From: Actinocatenispora rupis
GTDB lineage: Bacteria > Actinomycetota > Actinomycetes > Mycobacteriales > Micromonosporaceae
Length of the DNA: 64,000 nt
Reading direction: 5' to 3'
NCBI RefSeq assembly: GCF_016861975.1
Contig: NZ_BOMB01000012.1
Location: forward strand, 62,001-126,000
Shown here: positions 27,147 through 35,211 of the stretch, piece by piece
How positions within the stretch are numbered: position 1 is the stretch's first letter
Layout: each line of letters opens with the position of its first letter
The notes under the pieces: model-generated
Database searches by the model: none
What the model saw: only the letters and a program-made list of their open reading frames with translations
Told to the model about the DNA's origin: nothing
Position numbers and translations under genes: made by a program

Positions 27147-27160
27147 GATCCTATAGGATC
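27147..27160. promoter_or_regulatory. GATCCTATAGGATC palindrome, probable GntR operator
   Basis: Perfect 14-bp palindrome 30 bases upstream of the aldo/keto reductase ATG, in the divergent region shared with the gntR gene at 27303. AT-centred palindromes of this size are typical FadR-subfamily GntR sites. Position suggests repression of the fucose operon until a pathway intermediate binds the regulator. Confidence 0.65.
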
Positions 27161-27183
27161 CTGGAGCGAGCGCCGATTGTGCA

Positions 27184-27245
27184 CTTGTTCAACAAGTCAA
27201 CAATTGGACAATGACACTGTTGAACAATGAGACAATTGAACAATC
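27184..27245. repeat. AT-rich dispersed repeat, copy A
   Basis: A 62-base stretch far below the local GC content, built of octamers such as AATTGGAC, AATGAGAC, TGTTGAAC and AATTGAAC. Bases 27217-27245 match 53212-53240 at 28 of 29 positions. It lies between the GntR operator candidate and the gntR start. Confidence 0.75.
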
Positions 27246-27302
27246 CGCGAAAGCGGACCCCAGCCGACACACCGCCCAAATCACCCAACCCCGGTGGAGA
27301 CG

Positions 27303-28043
27303 ATGCCCGACCGACCCACGCCCCGGTCCAGCCTGGCCGACGACGTGTACGAGTCGGTCAAGGCCCAGGTGATGGATCTGGCGATCGCCCCGGGCGAGCG
27401 GGTCAACATCGACGCCCTGGCGCGCGAGCTGACCGTCTCCCCCACTCCGGTACGGGAGGCGTTGGCGCGCCTGGAGTCCGACGGTCTGGTACGCAAGCGG
27501 CCGATGTCGGGGTACAGCACGACGCCGTTGTTGACGGCGGCGGAGTTCGCGCACCTGTTCGAGATGCGTCTGCTGTTGGAGGTTCCGGCGGCGCGGCTGG
27601 CGGCGGCGCGCGCGCCGGCGGCGGCGTTCCCGGGGTTGCGGGCGGCGGCGGTTCCACCGGACGAGGCGGGTGACGAGCCGCCGGCGTGGACGGATCCGGG
27701 TGGCGCGCGGCCGAGCTACCGGCGGTACGCGGCGTTCACGGCGCACGACGCGCGGTTCCACGAGCTGGTGGCGGACCTGTCGGGGAACCCGATGCTGGCG
27801 GAGGCGATCCGCCGGCTGCACGCCCATCTGCACCTGCACCGGTTGTACCTGCCGGGTCGGCCGGTGGCGGACACGGGCGCGGAGCACCACCGGGTGGCGG
27901 AGGCGGTCGCGGCGGGTGATCCGGATGCGGCGGCGGCGGCGATGACCGACCACCTGACGGCCGCGCGTACCCGCCATATCGTCGTGTTCACCGGCGGGAG
28001 CGGGCAGGATGTTGTCACCGGCCGAAACTCGACGGAGGAGTGA
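27303..28043 (+). CDS. GntR-family regulator (FadR subfamily)
   Basis: A 246-residue regulator. The winged helix is at about residues 10-75, with ARELTVSPTPVREALARLE as recognition region, followed by an all-helical FCD effector domain. Metal-type ligands of FCD domains are visible as HDARFHELV (about 150-158) and HLHLHRL. A Pro/Ala-rich insert lies between the domains (about 100-135). It is the first gene of an operon with lutABC and is divergent from the fucose operon, so it may control both; L-lactate or a fuconate intermediate is a plausible ligand. ATG 27303 is preferred over GTG 27294. Confidence 0.9.
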   Translation: MPDRPTPRSSLADDVYESVKAQVMDLAIAPGERVNIDALARELTVSPTPVREALARLESDGLVRKRPMSGYSTTPLLTAAEFAHLFEMRLLLEVPAARLAAARAPAAAFPGLRAAAVPPDEAGDEPPAWTDPGGARPSYRRYAAFTAHDARFHELVADLSGNPMLAEAIRRLHAHLHLHRLYLPGRPVADTGAEHHRVAEAVAAGDPDAAAAAMTDHLTAARTRHIVVFTGGSGQDVVTGRNSTEE

Positions 28044-28047
28044 GGCG

Positions 28048-28830
28048 TTGCGGATCGGACTGTTCGTCACGTGCGTGAACGACCTGATGTACCCGGGGAC
28101 CGGGCAGGCGGTCGTGACGATCCTGGAGCGTCTCGGCCACACGGTGGAGTTCCCGGCCGCGCAGACGTGCTGCGGTCAGATGCACGCGAACTCGGGGTAC
28201 CGCGCGGAGGCGTTGCCGCTGGTGCGGCGCTTCGTCGACGTCTTCGAGGGGTACGAGGCGGTCGTGGCGCCGTCGGGTTCGTGCGTGGCGATGGTGCGCG
28301 ACTCGTACCCGAGGTTGGCGGAGGGGGACGCGGCGCTGTCGGCGCGGGTCGCCGAGCTGGCCCCGCGGGTGTACGAGCTGTCCGAGCTGCTGGTGGACGT
28401 GCTCGGGGTGACGGAGCTGGGCGCGGTGTTCCCGCACCGGGTCACGTACCACACGACGTGTCACGGGTTGCGGATGCTGCGGCTCGGCGACCGGCCGGAA
28501 CGGTTGCTGCGCAACGTGTCCGGCATCGATCTGGTGGAGTTGCCGGCGGCGGACGAGTGTTGCGGCTTCGGCGGCACGTTCGCGGTGAAGAACCCGGACG
28601 TGTCGACGGCGATGCTGGCCGACAAGGTGCGGCACGTGCTGGACACCGACGCCGAGGTACTGGCCGCGGCGGACAACTCGTGCCTCGCGCACATCTCCGG
28701 CGGCCTGGGCCGGCTCCGTACGGGGGTGCGGTCGGTGCACTACGCGGAGATCCTCGCGGCCACCGACGGCACGCTGCCGCCGCGTACGGAGCCGGCGCCG
28801 GCGGCACCGACCGCGACGCCCACCGACTGA
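28048..28830 (+). CDS. lutA: LutA, Fe-S subunit of L-lactate utilisation complex
   Basis: A 260-residue CCG-domain protein. Two cysteine-rich domains are visible: QTCCGQMH (about 40) in the first, and TTCHG (about 137) with DECCGFGGTF (about 168-177) in the second. With LutB and LutC it oxidises L-lactate to pyruvate. A TTG start at 28048 is chosen because GGAGGAG lies 7-8 bases upstream, inside the end of gntR, and the protein then begins LRIGLFVTCVND as in the family. There are 4 bases between the gntR stop and this start. Confidence 0.93.
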   Translation: MRIGLFVTCVNDLMYPGTGQAVVTILERLGHTVEFPAAQTCCGQMHANSGYRAEALPLVRRFVDVFEGYEAVVAPSGSCVAMVRDSYPRLAEGDAALSARVAELAPRVYELSELLVDVLGVTELGAVFPHRVTYHTTCHGLRMLRLGDRPERLLRNVSGIDLVELPAADECCGFGGTFAVKNPDVSTAMLADKVRHVLDTDAEVLAAADNSCLAHISGGLGRLRTGVRSVHYAEILAATDGTLPPRTEPAPAAPTATPTD

Positions 28831-28846
28831 CGACCGCGGAGGCGAC

Positions 28847-30346
28847 ATGACCGAACGCAGGATGCTTCCGTTGCTACCGCACGGATCCGGCCACCTGGCG
28901 CCGCCGCAGGCGTTCCCGCGGCGGGCGAAGGTCGCGGTGGGCGACACGCAGTTGCGCGCGAACATCCGCCGCGCCACGCACACCATCCGGGACAAGCGCG
29001 CGCACGTGGTCGACGAGGTCGACGACTGGGAGGAGCTGCGCGAGGCCGGCCGGGCGCTGAAGGAACGCGTCGCGCGGCACCTGCCCGAGCTGCTGGAACG
29101 GTTCGAGCAGGCGGCGACCGCGGCGGGCGCGACGGTGCACTGGGCGCGGGACGCCGCGGAGGCGAACCGGATCGTCACGGAGCTGGTCCGGGCCACCGGC
29201 AGCGACGAGGTGGTCAAGGTCAAGTCGATGGTCACCCAGGAGATCGAGCTCAACGACGCGCTCGAACGCGCCGGCATCACCGCGTACGAAACGGATCTGG
29301 CGGAGCTGATCGTCCAGCTGGACCGCGGCGAGCAGTCGCACATCCTGGTACCGGCGATCCACTACAACCGTACGGAGATCCGGGAGATCTTCCGCCGCGA
29401 GATGCCGGACACGGACGACGCGCTCACCAGCGACCCGGCCGTACTCGCGGAGGCGGCGCGCCGGCACCTGCGCCGCAAGTTCCTGTCGACGAAGGTCGCG
29501 GTGTCGGGGGCGAACTTCGCCGTCGCCGACACCGGCACCCTGGTCGTACTGGAGTCCGAGGGCAACGGGCGGATGTGCCTGACGTTGCCGGAGACGCTGA
29601 TCAGCGTGGTCGGCATCGAGAAGATCGTGCCGACGTTCGCCGACCTGGAGGTGTTCCTGCAGCTGCTGCCGCGGTCGTCGACGGCGGAGCGGATGAACCC
29701 CTACACCTCCACCTGGACCGGCGTACGCGAGGGCGACGGTCCGCAGGACGTGCACATCGTGCTGCTCGACAACGGACGTTCGGCGACGCTCGCGGACACC
29801 GTCGGCCGGCAGGCCCTCGCCTGCATCCGCTGCTCCGCCTGTCTCAACGTCTGCCCCGTGTACGAGCGCACCGGCGGTATCGCGTACGGCTCGGTGTATC
29901 CGGGGCCGATCGGCGCGATCATCTCGCCGCAGCTCACCGGCGTCGAGCGCAACAAGTCCCTGCCGTACGCGTCGTCGTTGTGCGGCGCCTGCTACGACGT
30001 GTGCCCCGTCAAGATCAACATCCCGGAGGTACTCGTCCACCTGCGGCAGACCGGCGTGGACGGCGCCCGCGAACGCCCGTCCGCCGAACGCACCGCCATG
30101 CGTACGCTCGCCTGGGTCATGTCCGACCAGCGCCGGTACGAGAACGCGTTGCGCGCCGCGCGTACCGCGACCGGGCCGATCGCCGGACTGCTCGCCGGGA
30201 AGCGCACACCTCCGGGCGGTCCCGCCGGTACTCTCGGCCACCTGCCGTGGCCGCTGTCCGCGTGGACGGTGTCCCGGGACGCGCCGCTGCCGGCCCGCCA
30301 GTCGTTCCGCGACTGGTGGCGCAAGACCCACGGGGAGGCGCGATGA
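28847..30346 (+). CDS. lutB: LutB, iron-sulfur subunit of L-lactate utilisation complex
   Basis: A 499-residue protein. The LUD domain occupies the first 310 residues or so, with TVKSM-type KVKSMVTQEIELND and ADTGTLVVLESEGNGR. Two [4Fe-4S] motifs follow: CIRCSACLNVCPVYE (about 325-339) and CGACYDVCPVKINIPE (about 378-393). Length and order match LutB. ATG 28847 has GGAGG upstream, 16 bases after lutA; the stop overlaps lutC (ATGA). Expected in the cytoplasm, as part of LutABC. Confidence 0.95.
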   Translation: MTERRMLPLLPHGSGHLAPPQAFPRRAKVAVGDTQLRANIRRATHTIRDKRAHVVDEVDDWEELREAGRALKERVARHLPELLERFEQAATAAGATVHWARDAAEANRIVTELVRATGSDEVVKVKSMVTQEIELNDALERAGITAYETDLAELIVQLDRGEQSHILVPAIHYNRTEIREIFRREMPDTDDALTSDPAVLAEAARRHLRRKFLSTKVAVSGANFAVADTGTLVVLESEGNGRMCLTLPETLISVVGIEKIVPTFADLEVFLQLLPRSSTAERMNPYTSTWTGVREGDGPQDVHIVLLDNGRSATLADTVGRQALACIRCSACLNVCPVYERTGGIAYGSVYPGPIGAIISPQLTGVERNKSLPYASSLCGACYDVCPVKINIPEVLVHLRQTGVDGARERPSAERTAMRTLAWVMSDQRRYENALRAARTATGPIAGLLAGKRTPPGGPAGTLGHLPWPLSAWTVSRDAPLPARQSFRDWWRKTHGEAR

Positions 30347-30987
30347 GCACCGCGCGCGAGGAGATCATGACGCGGCTGGCGATCGCGCTGCGGGACGTAC
30401 CGGCCGACGAGACCGCCGACCAGGTACCGGTGGCCCGCGACTACCGGCACGCCGGCGAGAGCGACCCGGCCCGGCTGCTCGACCTGCTCGACGAGCGGGT
30501 CTCCGACTACCGCGCCGCCGTGCACCGCTGCACGCTGGACGACCTGGGCGCCACCGTCACCCGGCTGCTCACCGAGCGCGGCAGCGGCACCCTGCTCGTC
30601 CCGCACGACGTACCCGAGGACTGGCACGCCGGGTACACCGGCACCGTCTACCGCGACTCCGCGAACTTCCCGTACCCGCTGGCCACGCTCGACGAGACCG
30701 ACTCCGTACTCACCGGCTGCGCGGTGGCGATCGCCGAGACCGGCACCCTGGTCCTCGACTCCGGGCTGACGCAGGGCCGGCGCGCGATCACCCTCGTACC
30801 GGACCACCACATCTGCGTGGTGGAGTCCGAGCAGGTGGCGGCGACCGTACCGGAGGCGTTGGCCCGGCTGGACGGCACCCGGCCGCTGACGTTCATCTCG
30901 GGCCCGTCGGCGACCTCGGACATCGAGTTCAACCGGGTCGAGGGCGTGCACGGCCCCCGCCACCTCGACGTGATCCTGCTCCCCTGA
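30343..30987 (+). CDS. lutC: LutC, LUD-domain subunit of L-lactate utilisation complex
   Basis: A 214-residue LUD-domain protein. AIAETGTLVLDSG (about 126-138) and RAITLVPDHHICVV (about 145-158) are the family blocks, and the end GVHGPRHLDVILL is characteristic. It completes LutABC, which here would consume the L-lactate released by the FAH-type hydrolase. The 3' end is 2 bases from the convergent merR gene. Confidence 0.93.
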   Translation: MSTAREEIMTRLAIALRDVPADETADQVPVARDYRHAGESDPARLLDLLDERVSDYRAAVHRCTLDDLGATVTRLLTERGSGTLLVPHDVPEDWHAGYTGTVYRDSANFPYPLATLDETDSVLTGCAVAIAETGTLVLDSGLTQGRRAITLVPDHHICVVESEQVAATVPEALARLDGTRPLTFISGPSATSDIEFNRVEGVHGPRHLDVILLP

Positions 30988-30989
30988 CG

Positions 30990-31364
30990 TCAGTCGTCGC
31001 CGGCCAGCACCGACCGGTACCAGTCGATCTTGTGGCGGATGTGGCGCTGGCGTTCCTGGAGCAGGTCGATGTGGGCGGCGAGCTGGGCGTCGTGGTCGGC
31101 GAGCAGGTCGATGCGGTCCGGGATCGTGGTGTCCCCGCCGCGTACCAGGTCGGCGAACGCGCGCATGGCGGCCACCGGCATCCCGGTGTCGCGCAGGCAC
31201 CGGACGAGGTCGAGCAGTTCGACGTCGGCCGCGGCGTACCGCCGGTGTCCGCTGGACGAGCGCCGCACCGGGTTGAGGACGCCGATGCGCTCGTAGTACC
31301 GGAGGGTGTCGTGGCTGAACGAGAAACGCTCGACGACCTGGGCTGGTGTGAGGTAGTCGGTCAT
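30990..31364 (-). CDS. MerR-family transcriptional regulator
   Basis: A 124-residue regulator with N-terminal helix-turn-helix (TPAQVVERFSFSHDTLRYYE, start about 6) and GVLNPVRRSSSGHRRY, the usual MerR wing. The coiled coil and a short C-terminus follow, with no Cys, so metal sensing by thiolates is unlikely. Small MerR proteins of this kind sense organic ligands or redox state. ATG 31364 is well placed; the longer upstream frame lacks family similarity. The target is not evident; the divergent sigma-factor gene is a candidate. Confidence 0.9.
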   Translation of the reverse strand: MTDYLTPAQVVERFSFSHDTLRYYERIGVLNPVRRSSSGHRRYAAADVELLDLVRCLRDTGMPVAAMRAFADLVRGGDTTIPDRIDLLADHDAQLAAHIDLLQERQRHIRHKIDWYRSVLAGDD

Positions 31365-31512
31365 GAGTCCAGCACGGTAGCGCGCAACCGGCCCGCGTGG
31401 CACGGCGTGTTGTGGGCGCCGCGACCCCCAGCCCGGAGCGCACACCGAGGATGAATGCCCCGCAGATCGCCGTACGTCCGACCTCGCCGTCAGGCGCGGT
31501 TCCGGGCGCCCG

Positions 31513-31518
31513 TAGGCT
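31513..31518 (+). promoter_or_regulatory. -10 element TAGGCT for leaderless sigma-factor mRNA
   Basis: TAGGCT fits the actinomycete -10 consensus TANNNT and ends 7 bases before the GTG at 31526, as in leaderless transcripts. No clear -35 is visible. Confidence 0.45.
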
Positions 31519-31525
31519 GCGACTG

Positions 31526-32044
31526 GTGAGTGCCACGGACGACGCGGCGGCGAAGGCGCCGAGTTTCGACGAGTTCTACGCGGCCAACGTGCGCGGCATC
31601 ACGGTCCAGATCTACGCGTACTTCGGAAACGTCTCGGACGCGCAGGACGTGGTGCAGGAGGCGTTCTGCCGGGCGTACCCGAAGTGGGAGACGCTCCGCG
31701 GGTACGACGACCCGGTGGCCTGGGTACGCCGCGTCGCGTGGAACCTGGCGACCAGCAAGTGGCGCCGGATGCGGACCGCGATGCGGTTCGCGCGCAAGCA
31801 GCGCGAGGAGCACATCCCCGGGCCCAGCCCCGACCACGTGGCCCTGACCACGGCGCTCGCCACCCTCCCCGAGCGGCAGCGCCGGGCCGTCGTGCTGCAT
31901 TATCTGGCCGATCTGAGCGTCGCGGAGATCGCGAAGCGGGAAGGTGTCGCGCCGGGCACGGTGAAGTCCTGGCTGCACCGGGCCCGTGCGGCGCTGGCGG
32001 ACCGGCTGAGCGACCGTTCCGGTGAGGAGGTGGACGATGCCTGA
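31526..32044 (+). CDS. ECF RNA polymerase sigma factor, SigE family
   Basis: A 172-residue extracytoplasmic-function sigma factor. Region 2 is FDEFYAANV to DAQDVVQEAFCRAY (about 12-52) with WRRMRT after it; region 4 is LPERQRRAVVLHYLADLSVAEIA (from about 113) with the helix-turn-helix GTVKSWLHRARAAL. GTG 31526 is chosen for the TAGGCT box 7 bases upstream; an alternative ATG at 31451 gives 197 residues but has no spaced ribosome-binding site. It overlaps the next gene by 8 bases, which is the usual place for an anti-sigma factor. Confidence 0.88.
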   Translation: MSATDDAAAKAPSFDEFYAANVRGITVQIYAYFGNVSDAQDVVQEAFCRAYPKWETLRGYDDPVAWVRRVAWNLATSKWRRMRTAMRFARKQREEHIPGPSPDHVALTTALATLPERQRRAVVLHYLADLSVAEIAKREGVAPGTVKSWLHRARAALADRLSDRSGEEVDDA

Positions 32045-32888
32045 GCACGAACCGGACGACCGCGAGCTGCGCGCCGCGTTCGAGAGTTTCCGGTCCGACG
32101 CGCTCGACTCGGTGGCGCCGCCGAGCGCCGATGCGGTCCGGGCCGCGGCGCGGCACCGGCACCGTACCCACATCGCGGTGGGCAGTGCCGCCGCCGCGGT
32201 GGCGCTGGTCGCGATGATCGGCGGCGGGGTGCTGCTCACCCAGCACGGGCAGGACCGACCGCCGGTCACCGCCGCGGCGTCGTCCGCGGGCACCCGGGTC
32301 ACGACCGGCCCGTCCGCGTCACCGCCCACCGGCGACCGATCCGGCGGTACGCCGAGCCCCACGCCCAGCGACAGCGGCAACCAGGCCGGCAACCCGAACG
32401 GCCCGGACCGCGTCGTACTGGCGATGTCCGCCGACCCGGTCCCACTCACCCCCGACTCCTCCGGCCGGTACTCCGGGCCCGTGCGCCTCACCGTCCGCAA
32501 CTCCGGTACGGAGCCGATCGCGCGGGCCACGATCCGCCTGACCGTGCCCGGCGACCTGGGGTTCCGCGCGGAGGACGTGTCGTGCAGCGGCGGCGCCTGC
32601 GAGCTGCGGACGCTGGAGGACCTGGCACCCGGCGCGGAACGCAGCGTCTCCGGCACCCTGACGTACGCGGGGGTCTCGGCGGACAGCACCGAGGCACCGA
32701 GCGCACCGCCGCCGGGCACGGTCGAAGTGACGGTCACCGACGAGGGCGGTACGCAGGTGGCGTCGGCGTCGCAACAGTTCACGGTGGATCTGCAGGGCGG
32801 CACGGGACCGACTCCCGGGGACGGCGACCAGCCCAGCGGGTCGCCGTCGCCGTCGTCCCCGAGCCCCGCCCCCACCGACGGCGGCTGA
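32037..32888 (+). CDS. Single-pass membrane protein, putative anti-sigma partner
   Basis: A 283-residue protein coupled to the sigma gene by an 8-base overlap, with GAGGAGG before ATG 32037. The N-terminal 45 residues are cytoplasmic and acidic (PDDRELRAAFESFRSDAL), followed by one membrane helix (about 46-68). Outside is a Ser/Pro/Thr/Gly-rich linker (about 75-135), a beta-rich domain resembling CARDB/DUF11 folds (VRLTVRNSGTEPIARATI) with two Cys (VSCSGGACEL), and a Pro/Ser-rich tail. No zinc-binding ZAS motif (HxxxCxxC) is seen, so anti-sigma activity rests on context only. Confidence 0.75.
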   Translation: MPEHEPDDRELRAAFESFRSDALDSVAPPSADAVRAAARHRHRTHIAVGSAAAAVALVAMIGGGVLLTQHGQDRPPVTAAASSAGTRVTTGPSASPPTGDRSGGTPSPTPSDSGNQAGNPNGPDRVVLAMSADPVPLTPDSSGRYSGPVRLTVRNSGTEPIARATIRLTVPGDLGFRAEDVSCSGGACELRTLEDLAPGAERSVSGTLTYAGVSADSTEAPSAPPPGTVEVTVTDEGGTQVASASQQFTVDLQGGTGPTPGDGDQPSGSPSPSSPSPAPTDGG

Positions 32889-32913
32889 CCCGGGCCGGTC
32901 GTGCCGGCCCGGG
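32889..32913 (+). terminator. Terminator at end of sigma operon
   Basis: Perfect 10-bp stem CCCGGGCCGG / CCGGCCCGGG with loop TCGTG, starting immediately after the stop codon of the membrane-protein gene. Confidence 0.75.
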
Positions 32914-32999
32914 CGTCGGGGACCTTCGCCGCGTCGTTTGCTCTGCCGCGAACAGGTCCCCGAACGGCGTCGCCGGTCCCGTCATCAGCGCACGAGAAA

Positions 33000-33027
33000 G
33001 CCGGCCGGGACACTCCTCCCGGCCGGC
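33000..33027 (-). terminator. Terminator after alpha/beta hydrolase gene
   Basis: Perfect 11-bp stem GCCGGCCGGGA / TCCCGGCCGGC with loop CACTCC, 20 bases past the hydrolase stop on the minus strand. Confidence 0.75.
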
Positions 33028-33047
33028 GGCCTTGTGACGATGGGCGG

Positions 33048-33656
33048 TCAGGACCAGGCGACGGTGTCGAGGAACGTCTCGACGGCGGTGAGCGCGACGG
33101 CGTGCGCGGCGAGCGTCGCGGCCAGCGGCCCCGGTACGAAGAGGCCGTGGTCGGCGCCGGGGATCTCCACCACGTGCGGGGTCAGCTCGCGGGCGAGCGC
33201 GCCGTCCCAGGTCTCGTCGTCCGACCCGCCGACCAGCAGGAACGGTGCGGTGCAGCGGCGCAGTGCCGCGACCGTCCCGGGCGTACTCAGCAGCGGGGTG
33301 AACCAGACCGCGGGCAGGCTCCGGTCGGCGGCGACGGGCGCGGCGCGGCTGCCGAGCGACTTGCCGACGAGGACGGTCCGCGCGCCGGGCGCGAGTTTCT
33401 CGACGCGGCTGAGCGCGTCGGCGACCTGCCCGCACGCCCAGGCTTCCGCCTCGGTACCGGACAGCCAGGCACGGAACTCGGCCTGCTCCTTCTCCGGTGG
33501 CGTCCACCGGATGGGCTCGACGTACGCGGCGCGCAGGTCGGCGGCTTCGCTGGTGAAGTGCAACAGGGGGAAGTCGGTGGTGTACCCGTTGCCCGGGATG
33601 AGGATGGCGGCCCGGTCCGGGGTACCCGGGTCGGCCGAGTCGGACGTTTCGCTCAT
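33048..33656 (-). CDS. Small alpha/beta hydrolase
   Basis: A 202-residue alpha/beta hydrolase-fold protein. The nucleophile Ser is in VGKSLGSRAAP (about 99), the acid Asp probably in VGGSDDETWD (about 144) and His in PGADHGLFVPG (about 169). The oxyanion region begins AAILIPGNGYTTDFP (about 16-30). It lacks a lid and signal peptide, so it is a cytoplasmic esterase-like enzyme of unknown substrate. It lies divergently from fasR, with 125 bases between. Confidence 0.85.
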   Translation of the reverse strand: MSETSDSADPGTPDRAAILIPGNGYTTDFPLLHFTSEAADLRAAYVEPIRWTPPEKEQAEFRAWLSGTEAEAWACGQVADALSRVEKLAPGARTVLVGKSLGSRAAPVAADRSLPAVWFTPLLSTPGTVAALRRCTAPFLLVGGSDDETWDGALARELTPHVVEIPGADHGLFVPGPLAATLAAHAVALTAVETFLDTVAWS

Positions 33657-33781
33657 GCCGAGAACCTAGTCGTACAACAGGCGGTGCGCGACCCCCGGCA
33701 CGACCCGCGTCACTGTCCGCGACCTCACCGCGGGACGGCCGTGCCGGGCGACGGGTTCGGGGGCATGGCAGGCTGCACGGT

Positions 33782-35089
33782 GTGAGCACTGCACCGGACC
33801 AGTCCCGGCCGCTGGCGGCGACGCTGCGGCGGGTCGAGCGCGCCGCGGGGGCGCTGGCCACGGAGAGCGTGGCCCGGATGGACGCGACCCTGCCGTGGTT
33901 CTCCGAACTGCCGGCGGACCGCCGGTCCTGGGTGATGCTCGTGTGCCAGTCGGGCGTGAACTCGTTCGTCCGGTGGACGCGGGATCCGGCGAAGCCGCCG
34001 GAGTTCGGCGACGAGGTGTTCGCCGCCGCGCCGCGCGAGCTGGCCCGGTCGATCAGCCTCCAGCACACGGTCGCGCTGATCAAGGTGACGATCGACGTGG
34101 TCGAGGAGCGCGTACCGGAGCTGGCGGCACCGGGCGAGGAGTCGACGCTGCGGGAGGCGCTGCTGCGGTTCTCCCGCGAGGTCGCGTTCGCCTCCGCCCG
34201 GGTGTACGCGCGGGCCGCCGAGTCGCGCGGCGCGTGGGACGCCCGGCTCCAGGCGATGCTGGTGGACGCGCTGCTGCGCGGCGAGGTCGGGGACGCGATG
34301 GCCAGCCGGGCCGCCGCGCTGGGCTGGTCGGACGCCACCCCGGTCGCGGTCGCCGTCGGCAACTCGCCCGAGACCGACGCCACCACCGTACTGCACGGGC
34401 TGCACCGTACGGCGCGGCGGATCGGGGTCGAGGTGCTCGGTGGGGTGCACGGCAACCGGCTCGTCGCCGTACTCGGTGGTGCGGCGGATCCGGTCGCGGC
34501 GACCGGGAAGCTGCTGGAGGACTTCGGGCCGGGGCCGGTGGTGGTCGGCCCGCCCGTACCGTCGCTGGACGAGGCGACGGAGTCGGCGCGGGCGGCGCTC
34601 GCCGGGTACCGGGCGGCGCACACCTGGCCGGACGCGCCGCGGCCGGTGTCGGCGGCCGACCTGCTGCCGGAGCGTGCGCTGGCCGGCGACCCGGAGGCCC
34701 GCCGCGTACTGCGCACCGACGTGTACGGGGTGCTCCAGCGCACCGGGGAGCTGGTCGACACACTGGACGCGTTCTTCGCGACCGGTGGCGTACTGGAGTC
34801 GACGGCCCGGACGCTCTACGTACACCCGAACACGGTGCGGTACCGGTTGCGCCGGATCGCCGATCTGACCGGGTTCACGGCGACACAGCCGCGGGACTCG
34901 TTCGCGCTGCGGGTGGCGCTGGTGGTGGGCCGGCTGGACCAGGCGGCGCCGCGGCCGCCGCTGCCCGCACCGCCGCTGGGTGAGACGGCCGTGGAGATAC
35001 CGGACGAGCCACCCGGAGTCGTTGCAGGGCATACGCATCGTGCCGAAGGTGCGCGTGGGGCGACCGAACTCACACCGCCCGCGCACTGA
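33782..35089 (+). CDS. fasR: PucR-type regulator of fatty-acid synthesis (FasR-like)
   Basis: A 435-residue regulator with the PucR-type C-terminal helix-turn-helix ESTARTLYVHPNTVRYRL (about 338-355) and a GGDEF-like/CdaR middle domain. In Streptomyces a protein of this layout, FasR, lies directly upstream of fabD and activates the fabD-fabH-acpP-fabF operon; the arrangement is the same here. The symbol rests on that synteny and domain order. A Pro-rich tail of about 60 residues follows the DNA-binding domain. GTG 33782 has no ribosome-binding site, so the mRNA may be leaderless. Confidence 0.88.
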   Translation: MSTAPDQSRPLAATLRRVERAAGALATESVARMDATLPWFSELPADRRSWVMLVCQSGVNSFVRWTRDPAKPPEFGDEVFAAAPRELARSISLQHTVALIKVTIDVVEERVPELAAPGEESTLREALLRFSREVAFASARVYARAAESRGAWDARLQAMLVDALLRGEVGDAMASRAAALGWSDATPVAVAVGNSPETDATTVLHGLHRTARRIGVEVLGGVHGNRLVAVLGGAADPVAATGKLLEDFGPGPVVVGPPVPSLDEATESARAALAGYRAAHTWPDAPRPVSAADLLPERALAGDPEARRVLRTDVYGVLQRTGELVDTLDAFFATGGVLESTARTLYVHPNTVRYRLRRIADLTGFTATQPRDSFALRVALVVGRLDQAAPRPPLPAPPLGETAVEIPDEPPGVVAGHTHRAEGARGATELTPPAH

Positions 35090-35211
35090 CCGAAGTCCCC
35101 GAAACAGCCGGTTTGAACGCTCGTTTTGTCGACTCCCTACAACGTCCGTCGTCGGGTTTGGTTGATCAGAACTCCTCGCCAGACCGGGTCGATCCGTCAC
35201 AGTCTTAAGCC

